Counted from the first letter of the stretch, positions 43,319 to 53,077 are shown. The stretch: 64,000 nucleotides of DNA from Streptomyces rishiriensis (GCF_003112535.1 NZ_BEWA01000001.1:62001-126000), one strand, 5' to 3'. A program made the numbers and translations. Notes: generated from the letters alone by a model not told the origin.

Positions 43319-44659
43319 TCACGCCGGCGGGGGTACGGCGGCCGCGGCGGCCTTGGCGGCCTGCGGGAGGGCCGACACGATGCGGTCCACGGCCCGGTCG
43401 TCGTGCGAGGCGGACACGAACCACGCCTCGAACGGCGACGGCGGCAGGTAGACGCCCTGGCGCAGCATCTCGTGGAAGAAGGCCCGGTAGCGGAAGGCCT
43501 CGCTGGCCCGGACGTCGTCGTAGTCGCGGACCGGCCGCGGCGAGAAGAACACCGAGAACATCGTCCCGGAGTACTGCAGCACGTGGGCGACGCCCTCGGC
43601 GGAGAGCGCCGCGGACACTTCGGTCCCGATGGCGGCGGACACCGCGTCCAGGCGCTCGTAGACCGCCTCGGTGCAGTGGCGCAGGGTCGCCAGGCCGGCG
43701 GCGGTGGCCACCGGGTTGCCCGCGAGCGTGCCCGCCTGGTAGACGGGGCCGGCCGGGGCGAGGTGGGCCATGACGTCGGCCCGGCCGCCGAAGGCCGCGG
43801 CGGGGAAGCCGCCGCCCATCACCTTGCCGTAGGTGAACAGGTCCGCCGCCACGCCGTCGCGGTCGTACCAGCCGGCGCGGCCGGCGCGGAAGCCGGTCAT
43901 GACCTCGTCGGAGATGAACAGGGCGCCGTGGCGCCGGCACAGGTCCTTCAGGCCGGCGTTGAAGCCGGGCAGGGGCGGGACGGCGCCCATGTTGCCCGGC
44001 GCGGCCTCGGTGATCACGCAGGCGATCTCCGGGCCGCGCTCGGCGAAGACGCGCTCGACCGCGGCCAGGTCGTTGTAGGGCAGGACGAGGGTGTCGGCGG
44101 CCTGGGCGCCGGTGACGCCCGGGGTGTCCGGCAGGGCGAAGGTGGCCAGGCCGGAGCCCGCCGCGGCCAGCAGCGCGTCGACGTGGCCGTGGTAGCACCC
44201 CGCGAACTTGACGATCTTGGAGCGGCCGGTGAAGCCGCGGGCCAGCCGGATCGCGGACATGGTGGCCTCGGTGCCGGAGGTGACCAGCCGGACCTGCTCC
44301 ACGGGGGCGACGCGGTCGACGATCTCCTCGGCGAGGGCGATCTCCCCCTCGGTCGCGGTGCCGAACGAGGTGCCCGCGGCGAGTGCGGCGCCGACCGCGT
44401 CGAGGACCGCCGGGTGCCGGTGGCCGAGGATCATCGGGCCCCAGGAGCAGATCAGGTCGACGTACTCGCGGCCTTCGACGTCGTAGAGGTAGGGGCCCTG
44501 CGCGGAGGCCATGAAGACGGGGGTGCCGCCGACGGAACCGAATGCCCGCACGGGGGAGTTGACGCCGCCGGGGATGACGGTCGCGGCCCGTTCGAACAGC
44601 GAGGCCGAGACGGCGCCGGCGGGACCGTCGAGGGCGGCGGGTGCAGGGGATGAGGACAT
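43319..44659 (-). CDS. hemL: Glutamate-1-semialdehyde 2,1-aminomutase
   Basis: HemL converts glutamate-1-semialdehyde to 5-aminolevulinate with PLP/PMP. The 446-residue protein has [37 protein letters not shown], the PLP aspartate in [12 protein letters not shown] (D251) and the Schiff-base lysine in [19 protein letters not shown] (K279). All key residues are present. It lies in an operon order (hemB, hemA, CoA ligase, hemL) that lacks hemC and hemD, unlike the usual haem locus, so it probably serves the cluster. A hairpin in the 121-base gap upstream may reduce its expression. Confidence 0.92.
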   Translation of the reverse strand: MSSSPAPAALDGPAGAVSASLFERAATVIPGGVNSPVRAFGSVGGTPVFMASAQGPYLYDVEGREYVDLICSWGPMILGHRHPAVLDAVGAALAAGTSFGTATEGEIALAEEIVDRVAPVEQVRLVTSGTEATMSAIRLARGFTGRSKIVKFAGCYHGHVDALLAAAGSGLATFALPDTPGVTGAQAADTLVLPYNDLAAVERVFAERGPEIACVITEAAPGNMGAVPPLPGFNAGLKDLCRRHGALFISDEVMTGFRAGRAGWYDRDGVAADLFTYGKVMGGGFPAAAFGGRADVMAHLAPAGPVYQAGTLAGNPVATAAGLATLRHCTEAVYERLDAVSAAIGTEVSAALSAEGVAHVLQYSGTMFSVFFSPRPVRDYDDVRASEAFRYRAFFHEMLRQGVYLPPSPFEAWFVSASHDDRAVDRIVSALPQAAKAAAAAVPPPA

Positions 44660-44709
44660 CGGTCGGTGCCTTTCGCAGTCGGAAGAGGAGAGCGGAGGGT
44701 GAGGGGGGG

Positions 44710-44755
44710 CCGGGCGGGGCCGGTGGGCCGGGGGCGGGCCACCGGCCCCGCCCGG
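44710..44755 (-). terminator. 17-bp-stem hairpin between CoA ligase and hemL
   Basis: The arms CCGGGCGGGGCCGGTGG and CCACCGGCCCCGCCCGG surround a 12-base loop in the gap before hemL. There is no U-run. It may act as an internal terminator or RNA-stabilising stem within the operon. Confidence 0.5.
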
Positions 44756-44780
44756 CGGGGGCGGCCGGGAGGGGCGGCCG

Positions 44781-46832
44781 TCAGCGGGCCGGGGCGGGGG
44801 CGGCGCTGAACGCGCAGTCCAGGACGATCGCGCCGTGCGGCAGCACCCGCACCGGGTTGAGGTCCAGTTCGAACTCGCCCGGCCAGTCGCGGACCGCGTC
44901 GGACAGCCGGTACAGCAGGCCGGCCAGTGCCGCGGTGTCGAGTGCGGCCGTGCCGCGCGCCCCGCGCAGCAGGGCGGCGCCGCGCAGTTCGCCGATCATG
45001 CGCTCGGCCTCGCCGTCGGCGAGCGGCAGCACGCGGTGCGCGACGTCGTCGAGGACTTCGGTGAAGATGCCGCCGAGTCCCACGGTCAGGACGGTTCCCA
45101 GCGCGCTGGTGCGGACGCCCACCAGTGCCTCGACGCCGTCCGGGGCCAGTTCCTCGACGAGCACCTCGCCGCCGAGCGCGGCCAGGTCGGCGAAGGCGGC
45201 CGGCGCCTGCGCTTCGGTGACGCCGACCCGGACGCCGCCCGCCTCCGACTTGTGCAGCAGCCCGGGCACGACGGCCTTCAGCACGGCGCGGCCGCCCAGC
45301 TCCCGCACCAGCGCGGCAGCGTCGTCGGCGTCGCGGGCGGTGCGGCCCTTCGGCACGGTGATCTTGGCGGTGGCGAGCAGCTGCTTGAGCTGCGGCTCGG
45401 TGGCCTGCGGCGCGGGCGCGGGGAGCGGCGGCGTGAGCGGGTCGCGGTGGGTGTCCGGGCGGGGCCGGCTGACCTGCCACAGTGCGGCGGCGGCCTTCAG
45501 CGCGCGGGCCGGCGTCGGGTAGTCGGGCAGCTGGGCGTCGCGGAGCATGGCGGGGGCGTCCGGGGCGAGGAAGTCGGCGCCGGTGCGGGCCACCAGGATC
45601 GGCTTGCCGCCCTTGCGGGCCGCCTTGGACAGGGCGGTGACCGCCTTCTGCACGTCGGGTCCGGCCATGACGCAGAAGCAGGCGATGATGATGTCGACCG
45701 AGTCGTCCGCGAGCAGCACGTCCAGCGACCGGTCGAACAGGGTGGGGTCGCTGAGCACGGTCGCGGTGATGTCGACGGGGTTGTCCACCGCGCCGAACGG
45801 CGGCACGATCTCGGTGAGCGCGGCGATGCTCTGCGGTGACAGTCGGCTCAGCTGGAGGCCGGAGTCCTCGATGGCGTCGGCGGCCAGGATGCCGGAGCCG
45901 CCGGAGGTGGTGACCACGGCGACGCGCGGGCCCTTGGGCCGCAGCGGGACCTCGAAGGCGGCGGCGGCGTCGAGGAGGTGGTCGATGTCGTCGACCCGGG
46001 CGATGCCCAGCTGGCGCAGCGCCGCGTCGAGCACGCGGTCGTCGGTGGCGAGGGCGCCGGTGTGGGAGGCCGCGGCCCGGCCGCCGGCTTCGGTGCGCCC
46101 GGACTTCAGCAGTGCCACCGGTTTGCCGGACGCGCTCAGGGCGCGCAGGGCGTCCAGGTCGGGCACGTCCTCCAGGTAGCCGAGCAGTCCCCGGCACTCG
46201 GGCTCCTGGGCCAGCTCGCGCAGCACCTCCAGCGCGGTGACGTCGGCGTCGTTGCCGGTGCTCACCACCCAGCCGGGGCGCAGTCCGCGCTGCAGGGCCA
46301 GGCTCGCCGCGCCGAAGCCCAGGGCGCCGCTCTGGCTGACGAACCCGAGGGTGCCGGGTTCGAAGGGGACGCTCTCGGCGCCGAACAGGGGGCTGAAGGT
46401 GGCCAGGACGCGGTTGTTGAAGCTGACGGCGCCGATGCAGTTGGGTCCGATCAGGCGCAGTCCGCCCGCGCGGGCCCGGGCGACGATCTCGTCCTGGAGG
46501 GCGGCCCCGTCGGCCCCGGTTTCCGCGAAGCCGGAGGAGGCGATGATGGCGAGCGGTACGCCGGCCTCGACGCAGTCGTCGACGGCGCCGGCGACGCGGT
46601 CCGCGCCCACCATGATCAGCGCCAGGTCTATCGGGCCGGGCGCCTCCTTGAGCGAGGCGTACGCGGGGACGCCGAGGATGCTCCCGCCTTTCGGGTTGAT
46701 CGGCAGGATGCGGCCCTTGTAGCCGTGGCGCAGCAGGAAGTCCATCGGCTTGCGGCCCAGCGCTCCGGGGCGTTCCGTGGCGCCGACGACGGCGATCGAG
46801 TCGGCGTTCCACAGGGCTGAGATCGCGCTCAT
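44781..46832 (-). CDS. NDP-forming acyl-CoA ligase (acetate-CoA ligase family)
   Basis: This family makes an acyl-CoA from an acid, ATP and CoA through a phospho-histidine. The 683-residue single chain has the CoA-binding domain ([20 protein letters not shown]), ligase domains with the catalytic histidine in [13 protein letters not shown] (~250), and a C-terminal ATP-grasp part ([33 protein letters not shown]). The C-terminus overlaps the start of the downstream region only; its own start overlaps the end of hemA by four bases. The acid is unknown; in this context it could be ALA, succinate or a breakdown acid. Confidence 0.85.
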   Translation of the reverse strand: MSAISALWNADSIAVVGATERPGALGRKPMDFLLRHGYKGRILPINPKGGSILGVPAYASLKEAPGPIDLALIMVGADRVAGAVDDCVEAGVPLAIIASSGFAETGADGAALQDEIVARARAGGLRLIGPNCIGAVSFNNRVLATFSPLFGAESVPFEPGTLGFVSQSGALGFGAASLALQRGLRPGWVVSTGNDADVTALEVLRELAQEPECRGLLGYLEDVPDLDALRALSASGKPVALLKSGRTEAGGRAAASHTGALATDDRVLDAALRQLGIARVDDIDHLLDAAAAFEVPLRPKGPRVAVVTTSGGSGILAADAIEDSGLQLSRLSPQSIAALTEIVPPFGAVDNPVDITATVLSDPTLFDRSLDVLLADDSVDIIIACFCVMAGPDVQKAVTALSKAARKGGKPILVARTGADFLAPDAPAMLRDAQLPDYPTPARALKAAAALWQVSRPRPDTHRDPLTPPLPAPAPQATEPQLKQLLATAKITVPKGRTARDADDAAALVRELGGRAVLKAVVPGLLHKSEAGGVRVGVTEAQAPAAFADLAALGGEVLVEELAPDGVEALVGVRTSALGTVLTVGLGGIFTEVLDDVAHRVLPLADGEAERMIGELRGAALLRGARGTAALDTAALAGLLYRLSDAVRDWPGEFELDLNPVRVLPHGAIVLDCAFSAAPAPAR

Positions 46833-48151
46833 GCCATGACCTCCTGGGCGGACGCGGGTGCGGGTGCGGGGTGCGGGGCGAACAGGACGTGCAGGGCGTC
46901 GACGTAGACGTCGCCGTCGGAGCGTCCGGCCAGTTCGCGGGCGCGGACGGTGGGCTGGTGGAGCACCTTGTCGACGATGCGCCGGACGGTGCGGGAGACC
47001 TCCTGGAGGGTTTCGCCGTCCATGGCTTCCAGCCGCTTGCCGAGCCGGGCGAGTTCGGCTTCGGTGGCGGCGGCGGCGGTGGCGCGCAGCGCGGAGAGGG
47101 CGGGGGTGGCCCGGGCGGCGCGGCGGGCGGCCTTCAGGGCCTCGACCTCGGTGTCGACGATGCGGTGCGCGCTCTCGACGCTGGCCACGGACAGTTCGTC
47201 GTCGCCGCCTTCCTCTGCGATGCGCTGGAGGTCGACGAGGGTGGCTCCGGGGACCTGGCCGGCTTCGGGTTCGATGTTGCGCGGCAGGGAGAGGTCGAGC
47301 AGGTACAGGTCGCGTCCGCCGCGCGGGGCCATGGCGTCGGCGACCTGGCGGGCATGCAGCAGGGGTTCGGTGGCGGCCGTGCAGCTGACGACCACGTCGA
47401 CCTCGGTCAGCAGGCGGGGTATGTCCTGCAGCGGGTAGCCGCGGCCGTCGGCGGTCTCGGCGAGGCGCTGGGCCTTCTCCGGGGTGCGGTTGGCCATGTG
47501 CACCCGGCTCAGGCCGCAGCGGCGCAGCGCGGCCAGGACGACCCCGCCGAACGAGCCGGCGCCGATGACCAGGGCGGTCTTCCCGTCGAGCGATCCGACC
47601 AGGCGCTCGAAGAACGCCAGGCCCGCGGTGGCCAGGGAGCGGCCGGCCTCGTTCAGTCCGGTCTCGTTGCGGGCCCGCTTGCCGGTGCGCAGCGCGGCCT
47701 GGACGGCCTGGTTGAGGGTCTTGCTGGTGGCGCCGACGCGCTGGGCGCGCTCGAGGGCCTCCTTGACCTGGCCGAGGATCTGGTCCTCGCCGAGCACGAC
47801 CGAGTCGAGGCCGCAGGCGACCTGGAAGAGGTGGCGCAGGGCGTCGTCGTCGTGGCGCACGTACTGGTAGGGGGCCAGTTCCCGGGCGTCGACGCCGGTG
47901 TGGTCGGCGATGAGCGCGTCGAGGAGGGGCACCGGGTCGGTGTCGGGGGCGGCTTCGGCGTAGACCTCGAGCCGGTTGCAGGTGGACAGGATCAGCGAGG
48001 CGGACAGGCCGTCGGCGTCGGCGAGGCGCTGGGCCAGGTCGTCGAGCGGCTTGGGGCTCTCGTAGAGCTGTTCGAGCAGGTCAAGGGGGGCGGTGGCGTG
48101 ACTGATGCCCACCGCGAGGAACCGGTTGTCGTCCGGTGTTGTTCGTCGCAC
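46829..48151 (-). CDS. hemA: Glutamyl-tRNA reductase
   Basis: HemA reduces glutamyl-tRNA to glutamate-1-semialdehyde with NADPH, the first committed step of the C5 pathway. The 440-residue protein has the catalytic Cys58 in LILSTCNRLEVYAEA, the substrate loop FLAVGISHATAPLDLLEQL, the GEDQILGQVKEALERAQ signature, the NADPH fold ALVIGAGSFGGVVLAALRRC, and a C-terminal dimer helix. It lacks the longer C-terminus that I recall for the housekeeping Streptomyces enzyme. No rex gene is beside it, unlike the usual haem locus. It is coupled to the CoA ligase gene. Confidence 0.92.
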   Translation of the reverse strand: MRRTTPDDNRFLAVGISHATAPLDLLEQLYESPKPLDDLAQRLADADGLSASLILSTCNRLEVYAEAAPDTDPVPLLDALIADHTGVDARELAPYQYVRHDDDALRHLFQVACGLDSVVLGEDQILGQVKEALERAQRVGATSKTLNQAVQAALRTGKRARNETGLNEAGRSLATAGLAFFERLVGSLDGKTALVIGAGSFGGVVLAALRRCGLSRVHMANRTPEKAQRLAETADGRGYPLQDIPRLLTEVDVVVSCTAATEPLLHARQVADAMAPRGGRDLYLLDLSLPRNIEPEAGQVPGATLVDLQRIAEEGGDDELSVASVESAHRIVDTEVEALKAARRAARATPALSALRATAAAATEAELARLGKRLEAMDGETLQEVSRTVRRIVDKVLHQPTVRARELAGRSDGDVYVDALHVLFAPHPAPAPASAQEVMA

Positions 48152-48185
48152 GTTCCTTACACCTCGATGGATGACGTGGGGCGGG

Positions 48186-48208
48186 CGCCCGGCCCGGGGG
48201 GCCGGGCG
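48186..48208 (-). terminator. Short GC hairpin between hemB and hemA
   Basis: The nine-base arms CGCCCGGCC and GGCCGGGCG flank a 5-base loop in the 71-base gap between hemB and hemA. It is too weak and has no U-run, so it is probably an attenuating or processing stem. Confidence 0.3.
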
Positions 48209-48222
48209 TGGCAGGGGGCGGG

Positions 48223-49242
48223 TCAGCCCAGGCGGGGCGCGAACTCGGTGGCCCAGTACGTGATGATCTGGGAGGCGCCGGCCCGGTGGATCGAGGTGAG
48301 GCTCTCCACGATGGAGCCGTCGCGCTCCAGCCAGCCCCGGGCGGCGGCGGCTTCGATCATCGAGTACTCGCCGGAGACCTGGTAGGCGGAGACGGGCACG
48401 TCGACGTGGTCGGCGATGAGCCGGACGATGTCGAGGTAGGCCAGGGCGGGCTTGACCATCACCATGTCGGCGCCCTCGGCCATGTCGAGGGCGACCTCGC
48501 GCAGGGACTCGCGGATGTTGCCGGGGTTTTGCTGGTAGGTGCGGCGGTTGCCCTGGAGGGAGGACTCGACGGCGTCGCGGAAGGGGCCGTAGAAGTGGGA
48601 GGCGTACTTGGCCGAGTAGCCGAGGATGGCGACGTTGTGGTGGCCGGCCGCGTCGAGGGCCGCGCGGATGTGTCCGACCTGGCCGTCCATCATGCCGCTG
48701 GGGGCGACGATGTGGGCGCCGGCTTCGGCCTGCACGACGGCCGCCTGACCGTACAGCTCGACGCTGGCGTCGTTGTCGACGTCTCCGTCGGGGCCCAGGA
48801 CGCCGGTGTGGCCGTGGGTGGTGTACTCGTCGAGGTTGATGTCGCCGATGACGACGGTGGCGTCGCCGACCTCGGCCGCCACGTCGCGCAGCGCGACCTG
48901 GAGGATGCCGTCGGGGTCGACCGCGCCGCTGCCCCGCTCGTCCTTGTCCTGCGGGATGCCGAACAGCATCACTCCGCCCACGCCGGCGCTGACGGCCTCG
49001 ACGGCCGCCTTGCGCAGGGTGTCGCGGGTGTGCTGGAAGACGCCCGGCATGGAGGGGATCTCCCGGGGCGCGGTCAGGCCCTCGCGCAGGAACAGGGGCT
49101 GGATCAGGTTGCTCGCGTGGACCTGGGTCTCGGCGGTGAGGCGGCGCAGGTGCGGGGTGCGGCGCAGCCGGCGGGGGCGGTGCAGCGGGGCGCCTGCGGG
49201 GGTGCTGACGGGGGCGGGGCCGATGGTCGAGTGGATGGTCAT
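48223..49242 (-). CDS. hemB: Porphobilinogen synthase (ALA dehydratase)
   Basis: HemB joins two ALA molecules to porphobilinogen. The 339-residue protein has both active lysines (K212 in GYSAKYASHFYGPFRDA and K264 in MVMVKPALAYLDIVRL). The metal loop GDINLDEYTTHGHTG is the Asp-type without zinc cysteines, so it should use magnesium rather than zinc. ATG at 49242 is chosen because AAGGAG lies ten bases upstream. It starts five bases after the racemase-like gene ends, tying it to the oxidative genes of the cluster. Besides supplying porphobilinogen it could act as a self-resistance copy. Confidence 0.92.
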   Translation of the reverse strand: MTIHSTIGPAPVSTPAGAPLHRPRRLRRTPHLRRLTAETQVHASNLIQPLFLREGLTAPREIPSMPGVFQHTRDTLRKAAVEAVSAGVGGVMLFGIPQDKDERGSGAVDPDGILQVALRDVAAEVGDATVVIGDINLDEYTTHGHTGVLGPDGDVDNDASVELYGQAAVVQAEAGAHIVAPSGMMDGQVGHIRAALDAAGHHNVAILGYSAKYASHFYGPFRDAVESSLQGNRRTYQQNPGNIRESLREVALDMAEGADMVMVKPALAYLDIVRLIADHVDVPVSAYQVSGEYSMIEAAAARGWLERDGSIVESLTSIHRAGASQIITYWATEFAPRLG

Positions 49243-49247
49243 GCGGA

Positions 49248-50057
49248 TCACGCTCCTTGGAGGATCGAGCCGAGGAAGACCTTCTCGAGGTGCTGGGAGA
49301 TCTCGGCGGGCGGGCGGTGGAACCAGTAGCCGGCGTCGGAACGGGAGAAGATGCGCAGGTCGCGCAGGGTCACGGTGAGTTCGGCGAACTTCACGGCGAG
49401 GCCGGCCGGGTCGACCACGGGCATGCCGTGCAGTTCGCGGACGCCGAGGTTCCAGAAGATCTCGTTGGGGATGCCCTCGGCGGGGATGATGATCTCGGCG
49501 CCGGCCTTGCGGGCGCGGGCGGCGGCCTCGGTGTAGGCGGTGAGGAACTGGTCGCCGTCGCCGTCGAGGGCGCGGTGGACGCCGTCCCAGCCGCCCGGTA
49601 CGACCTCGTAGGCGGCCATGGACCGCTCCAGGCCGTACCGGGAGACGTTGGCCCGGATGGGCTCCTCGAGCGGCGGCATGAAGCCGAGCAGGCCGAAGCG
49701 GTGCCCGGTCAGGGCCGACAGGAAGAACGCCGTCTCGCCGTAGCCCAGCGTCGGCAGGGCTGCCAGGTGGCGGGCGTCGCGCAGGCCGGGGTCCTGGCCC
49801 GCCGCCGTGATCCAGGCGTCGTAGCCGGCGCGTTCGGCCTTCAGGGCCGCGTGCGCGAAGTGTTCGCTGAACAGGACCTGGGCGGCGTGGTGGCCGACCA
49901 GTCCGAAGGGGGTGTTGTCGGGGTAGGTGTCGGCCGGCAGCGTCTTGATGTCGATGACGGTGCCGGGGGCGGCGATCGCGTCCAGATGCTCGCGATACCA
50001 CTGGTCGAGCAGTGGCAGCCGTCCTTCCACGGTGTGTTTGTGGAACCAGATGCGCAT
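49248..50057 (-). CDS. Asp/Glu-racemase-superfamily protein lacking both cysteines
   Basis: The 269-residue protein follows the hydantoin/Asp/Glu racemase fold: MRIWFHKHTVEGRLPLLDQW, ITAAGQDPGLRDARHLAALP, RFGLLGFMPPLEEPI, AEIIIPAEGIPNEIFWNLG and HGMPVVDPAGLAVKFAEL. Both catalytic cysteines of racemases are replaced: the first, usually C-x-x-DPGL, is Ala86, and the second, usually GCAG, is Ala193/Glu194. It therefore cannot work as a two-base racemase. An isomerase, decarboxylase or lyase role in the pathway is possible. It lies between hemB and the flavin monooxygenase. Confidence 0.7.
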   Translation of the reverse strand: MRIWFHKHTVEGRLPLLDQWYREHLDAIAAPGTVIDIKTLPADTYPDNTPFGLVGHHAAQVLFSEHFAHAALKAERAGYDAWITAAGQDPGLRDARHLAALPTLGYGETAFFLSALTGHRFGLLGFMPPLEEPIRANVSRYGLERSMAAYEVVPGGWDGVHRALDGDGDQFLTAYTEAAARARKAGAEIIIPAEGIPNEIFWNLGVRELHGMPVVDPAGLAVKFAELTVTLRDLRIFSRSDAGYWFHRPPAEISQHLEKVFLGSILQGA

Positions 50058-50158
50058 GGCGCTTCCGTCCTCTCGGCTGAAATCGGGCAGGGGAAGACAG
50101 GACACAGGGGCGGGCGGGGTGAAAAAGGGGGGGTGGGGCGGGTCGGTGGGGCGGTGGG

Positions 50159-51361
50159 TCAGTGGGTGAGCTGCGGCCGGGGGGCGCAGTCCAGTAGCGA
50201 GGCCTTGAGCAGGTAGTCGGCGGTGCGCTGCGGGTCGGCCGCGATGCGGCCGATGCTCTCCAGGGCGCCGCGCAGACGGGCCGGGTCGTCCAGGCCGGCC
50301 GTGCGGGCCTCGCTGCGCGGGATCACCTTGTCCGTCACCGCCCGGCGCCGTTCGGCGGCGACCGAGGCGAGGATCCGTTCGCCGGCCGTGCCGTGGTGCA
50401 GCCGGGCCAGCGCCCGTCCCCAGGCGACGGCGTCGTGCAGTCCGCAGTTCATGTTCATGCCGCCTGCGGTGGAGGTGAGGTGCGCGGCGTCCCCGGCGAA
50501 CAGCACCCGGCCCGCCCGGTAGTCGGGCAGGACGAAGGAGGCGAGCCGGTAGGTGTGCGCGTCGGCGATCTGGACGTCGTCGGCGCAGGAGGGCAGGGCC
50601 CGGCGCAGCAGGGCGCTCACCTGCGCCCGCTCCACGGCCTGGCGGCGCGGCAGGTGCGCCGGCATGCGGAAGATGAGCCGCCAGTGGTCGGGCATGCCCA
50701 GGATGCTGAAGGACTGCCGGCTGTCCCGGACGTAGGCCAGGGGCGCGAGGCCGGGCAGCAGCCCGTCGAGGGCCGTGTGCGTCACCACGCGCAGGGCGTA
50801 GGAGGGGTATTCGGTGGCCCGGGAGGGCAGTTGGAGGGCGGCGCGGACCGTGCTGCGGCTGCCGTCGGCGGCCACCACGTAGTCGGCGTCCAGCGGTGTG
50901 CGCAGCCCGGTGGGGCCGTGGAGCCACAGCCGTACGGCGTCCGTGCGGGGCCGCACGTCGAAGACGGCGGCGGCGAAGCACACTTCCGCGTGCGGGTACT
51001 CCTCGAGTGCGGCCAGCAGCAGCGGGGTGAGCCGTGACTGCTCGGCGTGCACCCGGTAGGGGTGGGCGGTGCGGCCGTTCAGGGCGTCGTAGCCGATGCG
51101 GTGCAGGACCCGCTGCCCCAGGTCGCGCCACTGGATCTCGTGCACCTCCCGGCCCGCGGCGCGCAGGGGGGCCGCGACGCCCAGTTCGTCGAGCAGGTCC
51201 AGGGTGGAGGGGTGGAAGGTGGAGGCGCGCGAGGCGGTGGACAGGTCCCGGGAGGATTCCAGGACGGTGACCGGCACGCCGGCCCGGGCCAGGACCAGGG
51301 CCGCGGTGAGCCCGACCGGTCCGGCGCCGACGACGACCACCGGGCGGCGGCGCACGCTCAT
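50159..51361 (-). CDS. Class A FAD-dependent monooxygenase
   Basis: Class A enzymes use NAD(P)H and FAD to hydroxylate or epoxidise small substrates. The 400-residue protein has VVVVGAGPVGLTAALVLARA (GxGxxG, ~8-27), the DG motif YVVAADGSRSTVRAAL and the GD motif RVLFAGDAAHLTSTAGGMNM followed by NCGLHDAVAWG. The ATG at 51361 overlaps the stop of the upstream isomerase-like gene (ATGA). Length and motifs fit PHBH-type enzymes acting on aromatic or pyrrole-like rings. The frame continues upstream to 51877, but that part is a shadow. Confidence 0.88.
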   Translation of the reverse strand: MSVRRRPVVVVGAGPVGLTAALVLARAGVPVTVLESSRDLSTASRASTFHPSTLDLLDELGVAAPLRAAGREVHEIQWRDLGQRVLHRIGYDALNGRTAHPYRVHAEQSRLTPLLLAALEEYPHAEVCFAAAVFDVRPRTDAVRLWLHGPTGLRTPLDADYVVAADGSRSTVRAALQLPSRATEYPSYALRVVTHTALDGLLPGLAPLAYVRDSRQSFSILGMPDHWRLIFRMPAHLPRRQAVERAQVSALLRRALPSCADDVQIADAHTYRLASFVLPDYRAGRVLFAGDAAHLTSTAGGMNMNCGLHDAVAWGRALARLHHGTAGERILASVAAERRRAVTDKVIPRSEARTAGLDDPARLRGALESIGRIAADPQRTADYLLKASLLDCAPRPQLTH

Positions 51362-52104
51362 GCCGTTCCGCCTGTGCGGGCGGCGAGCCGGCGCAGCAGG
51401 CCCGTCTCCTCCGCGGGGTCGGCCGGCAGGCCCGTCTGCTTCAGCGCCCAGCGGGCCGAGCAGATGTTGGAGGTGAGCAGGACGCGGTCGTTGCCCTCGC
51501 CGATCTGGCGCAGGGCGTCGAAGGTGAACATCCCGGTGCCGGTGAGCAGCAGGGCCTCGTCGTCGCCGAGGCCGGCCTCGGCGACCTGGCGGACCAGGTC
51601 GCCGGTGGAGACGTCGTAGGGGGAGAAGCGGTCGCCGGCCCGGATCGGGACGACCCGCGAGACGGTGAGGCCGGCCTGCTCCCAGAAGGTGCGCGACAGG
51701 TCGGTCAGCCAGGGCTCGTACGGCGAGACCAGGACGATGTCGCGGACGCCGAGGTCGGCGCAGGTGTCCAGGGTGGCGAGGGTGGAGGAGGCGACGGGCC
51801 GGCCGCCCGCGTCCGCGAGCTTCTCGCACAGGGCCCGGTCGCCGTCGGGGCCCAGCAGGTAGTGCGAGCCGCTGCACGCCACGACGACCGCGCCGAGCTT
51901 GAGGCCGCCGAATCCGGCGACGACCTCGTCGAGGCCCTCGTTGTAGGCGTCCAGCCGCTCGCGCAGGGTCCGCCCCGGCAGGACCGGGAAGCGGGAGGTG
52001 TGCACGTTCATCGCGGGCCGGACGAGGCCGGCGATCTCCGGTTCGGCGGCGGCGTTGCCGGAAGGAACGACGACCCCGAGGCGTTCCGCAGATTGCAAGG
52101 ACAT
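51358..52104 (-). CDS. Maleate isomerase/arylmalonate decarboxylase-like protein
   Basis: The 248-residue protein fits the Asp/Glu-racemase superfamily branch of maleate cis-trans isomerases and arylmalonate decarboxylases: RLGVVVPSGNAAAEPEIAGL, MNVHTSRFPV, AVVVACSGSHYLLG (Cys77 at the first catalytic place), DIVLVSPYEPWLTDL and ALLLTGTGMFTFDAL, where the second cysteine would stand but Gly is seen. A later Cys215 is off-position. The reaction is unknown. It is the first gene of the fmo-racemase-hemB-hemA-ligase-hemL operon. Confidence 0.7.
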   Translation of the reverse strand: MSLQSAERLGVVVPSGNAAAEPEIAGLVRPAMNVHTSRFPVLPGRTLRERLDAYNEGLDEVVAGFGGLKLGAVVVACSGSHYLLGPDGDRALCEKLADAGGRPVASSTLATLDTCADLGVRDIVLVSPYEPWLTDLSRTFWEQAGLTVSRVVPIRAGDRFSPYDVSTGDLVRQVAEAGLGDDEALLLTGTGMFTFDALRQIGEGNDRVLLTSNICSARWALKQTGLPADPAEETGLLRRLAARTGGTA

Positions 52105-52245
52105 CTTTCCCCTTTTCCGAGGCGTTTTTCCGAGGCTTTCCGGGACTTTCCCGAGACGGCTTCAGCCGTGCCGGGGACGTCCGGTCGCGGGCTTTCCCGT
52201 CGCCTGGAACGCTAGGTGGGGAGGGCGGTGCGCGGCACTACGGAA

Positions 52246-52785
52246 TCACGCAGTGAGGCGCTCCTGCTGCGGAATTCCGAAGCGGGGGACGGTGGCGCCC
52301 AGGGCGGCGGCGAGCTGGGCGCGGCGGCTGATCGACAGTTTCCGGTACATGCGGGTGAGGTGCTGTTCCACGGCCCGGCAGGACACGTTCAGCCGCTCGG
52401 CGATCCGCTGGTTGGTCATGCCGGAGAGCACCATGCGGGCGATGCGCGACTCGTGCGGGGTGAGCACCGCGTCGGGAGCGGCTGCGGGCTCCTCGGGCTC
52501 GCGTCCGGTGAGCGCGCTGTGGCCGTACTCGACGTTCCAGGAGCGGATCCTGGTCCGGGCGATCAGTTTCTGCCGGACGAGGGGGTCGCCGCGCAGGATC
52601 CGGTGCAGGCCGACCTCGTCGGACACGGCGATCACCAGGATGTCCCCGTTTCCCGTGCCGGCGAGGCCGCCGCCGACGAGGATGCCGCGGCCCGACAGTG
52701 AGCGCAGGTACGCGACGTGGTCGGGCCAGGCCTGGTGCAGGCGGGATTCGGCGGGGTGGAAGGTGCGTTCGACGACGTAGGGCAT
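52246..52785 (-). CDS. YciI-LuxR fusion regulator 1
   Basis: The 179-residue protein fuses an N-terminal YciI-like ferredoxin-fold domain (~1-95: MPYVVERTFHPAESRLHQAW, GILVGGGLAGTGNGDILVIA) with a C-terminal LuxR/NarL HTH (~110-165: LTPHESRIARMVLSGMTNQR, then IAERLNVSCRAVEQHLTRMY, then RKLSISRRAQLAAAL). There is no receiver or ATPase domain. The YciI part may bind a pathway intermediate. It is transcribed toward the hem operon 141 bases away and so is its likely regulator. A paralogue lies at 59.5 kb. Confidence 0.8.
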   Translation of the reverse strand: MPYVVERTFHPAESRLHQAWPDHVAYLRSLSGRGILVGGGLAGTGNGDILVIAVSDEVGLHRILRGDPLVRQKLIARTRIRSWNVEYGHSALTGREPEEPAAAPDAVLTPHESRIARMVLSGMTNQRIAERLNVSCRAVEQHLTRMYRKLSISRRAQLAAALGATVPRFGIPQQERLTA

Positions 52786-52996
52786 GGGGTCACCTCAGCG
52801 TGTGCGCGGCGCGGGCGCCGGTCCCGTTGCGGGTGGCGGTCCCGTTCCGGGCGGCGGTGGACGAGGGAGGGGGCGGAGCCGGGGGGGGTGGCGGCCGGGG
52901 CGGGGCGGGGGGCCGGAGGCGGGGGCGGGAGCGGCCCGGGGGGGGCGGAGCGGCCGGGGGGCCGGGGGCGGGCGGGCTCCCGGGGCGGTGACGGCC

Positions 52997-53044
52997 GACG
53001 GGACCCGGCGGGCCGGTGGTGTCACCGGCCCGCCGGGTCCCGTC
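52997..53044. terminator. 22-bp-stem terminator after the EamA exporter gene
   Basis: The arm GACGGGACCCGGCGGGCC then GGTG pairs perfectly with 53023-53044 around GTGT. It lies 33 bases past the exporter stop on the minus strand. The rest of the gap to 52785 is G-rich and holds no gene. Confidence 0.8.
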
Positions 53045-53077
53045 CAGGGGTGGTGCGTGCGGTGAGGTCCGCGGGCC

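Noticed and set aside
43319..49242. Reading hemL, hemA and hemB as the housekeeping haem locus.
   Set aside because: hemC, hemD and rex are absent, a CoA ligase and oxidative genes are interleaved, and a gltX lies in the same cluster; a genome search for second copies is still needed to be sure.
41522..52104. A nicotinate or maleamate degradation operon, suggested by the flavin monooxygenase and maleate-isomerase-like gene.
   Set aside because: The ring-cleaving dioxygenase, deformylase and amidase of that pathway are missing, and hem genes share the operon.
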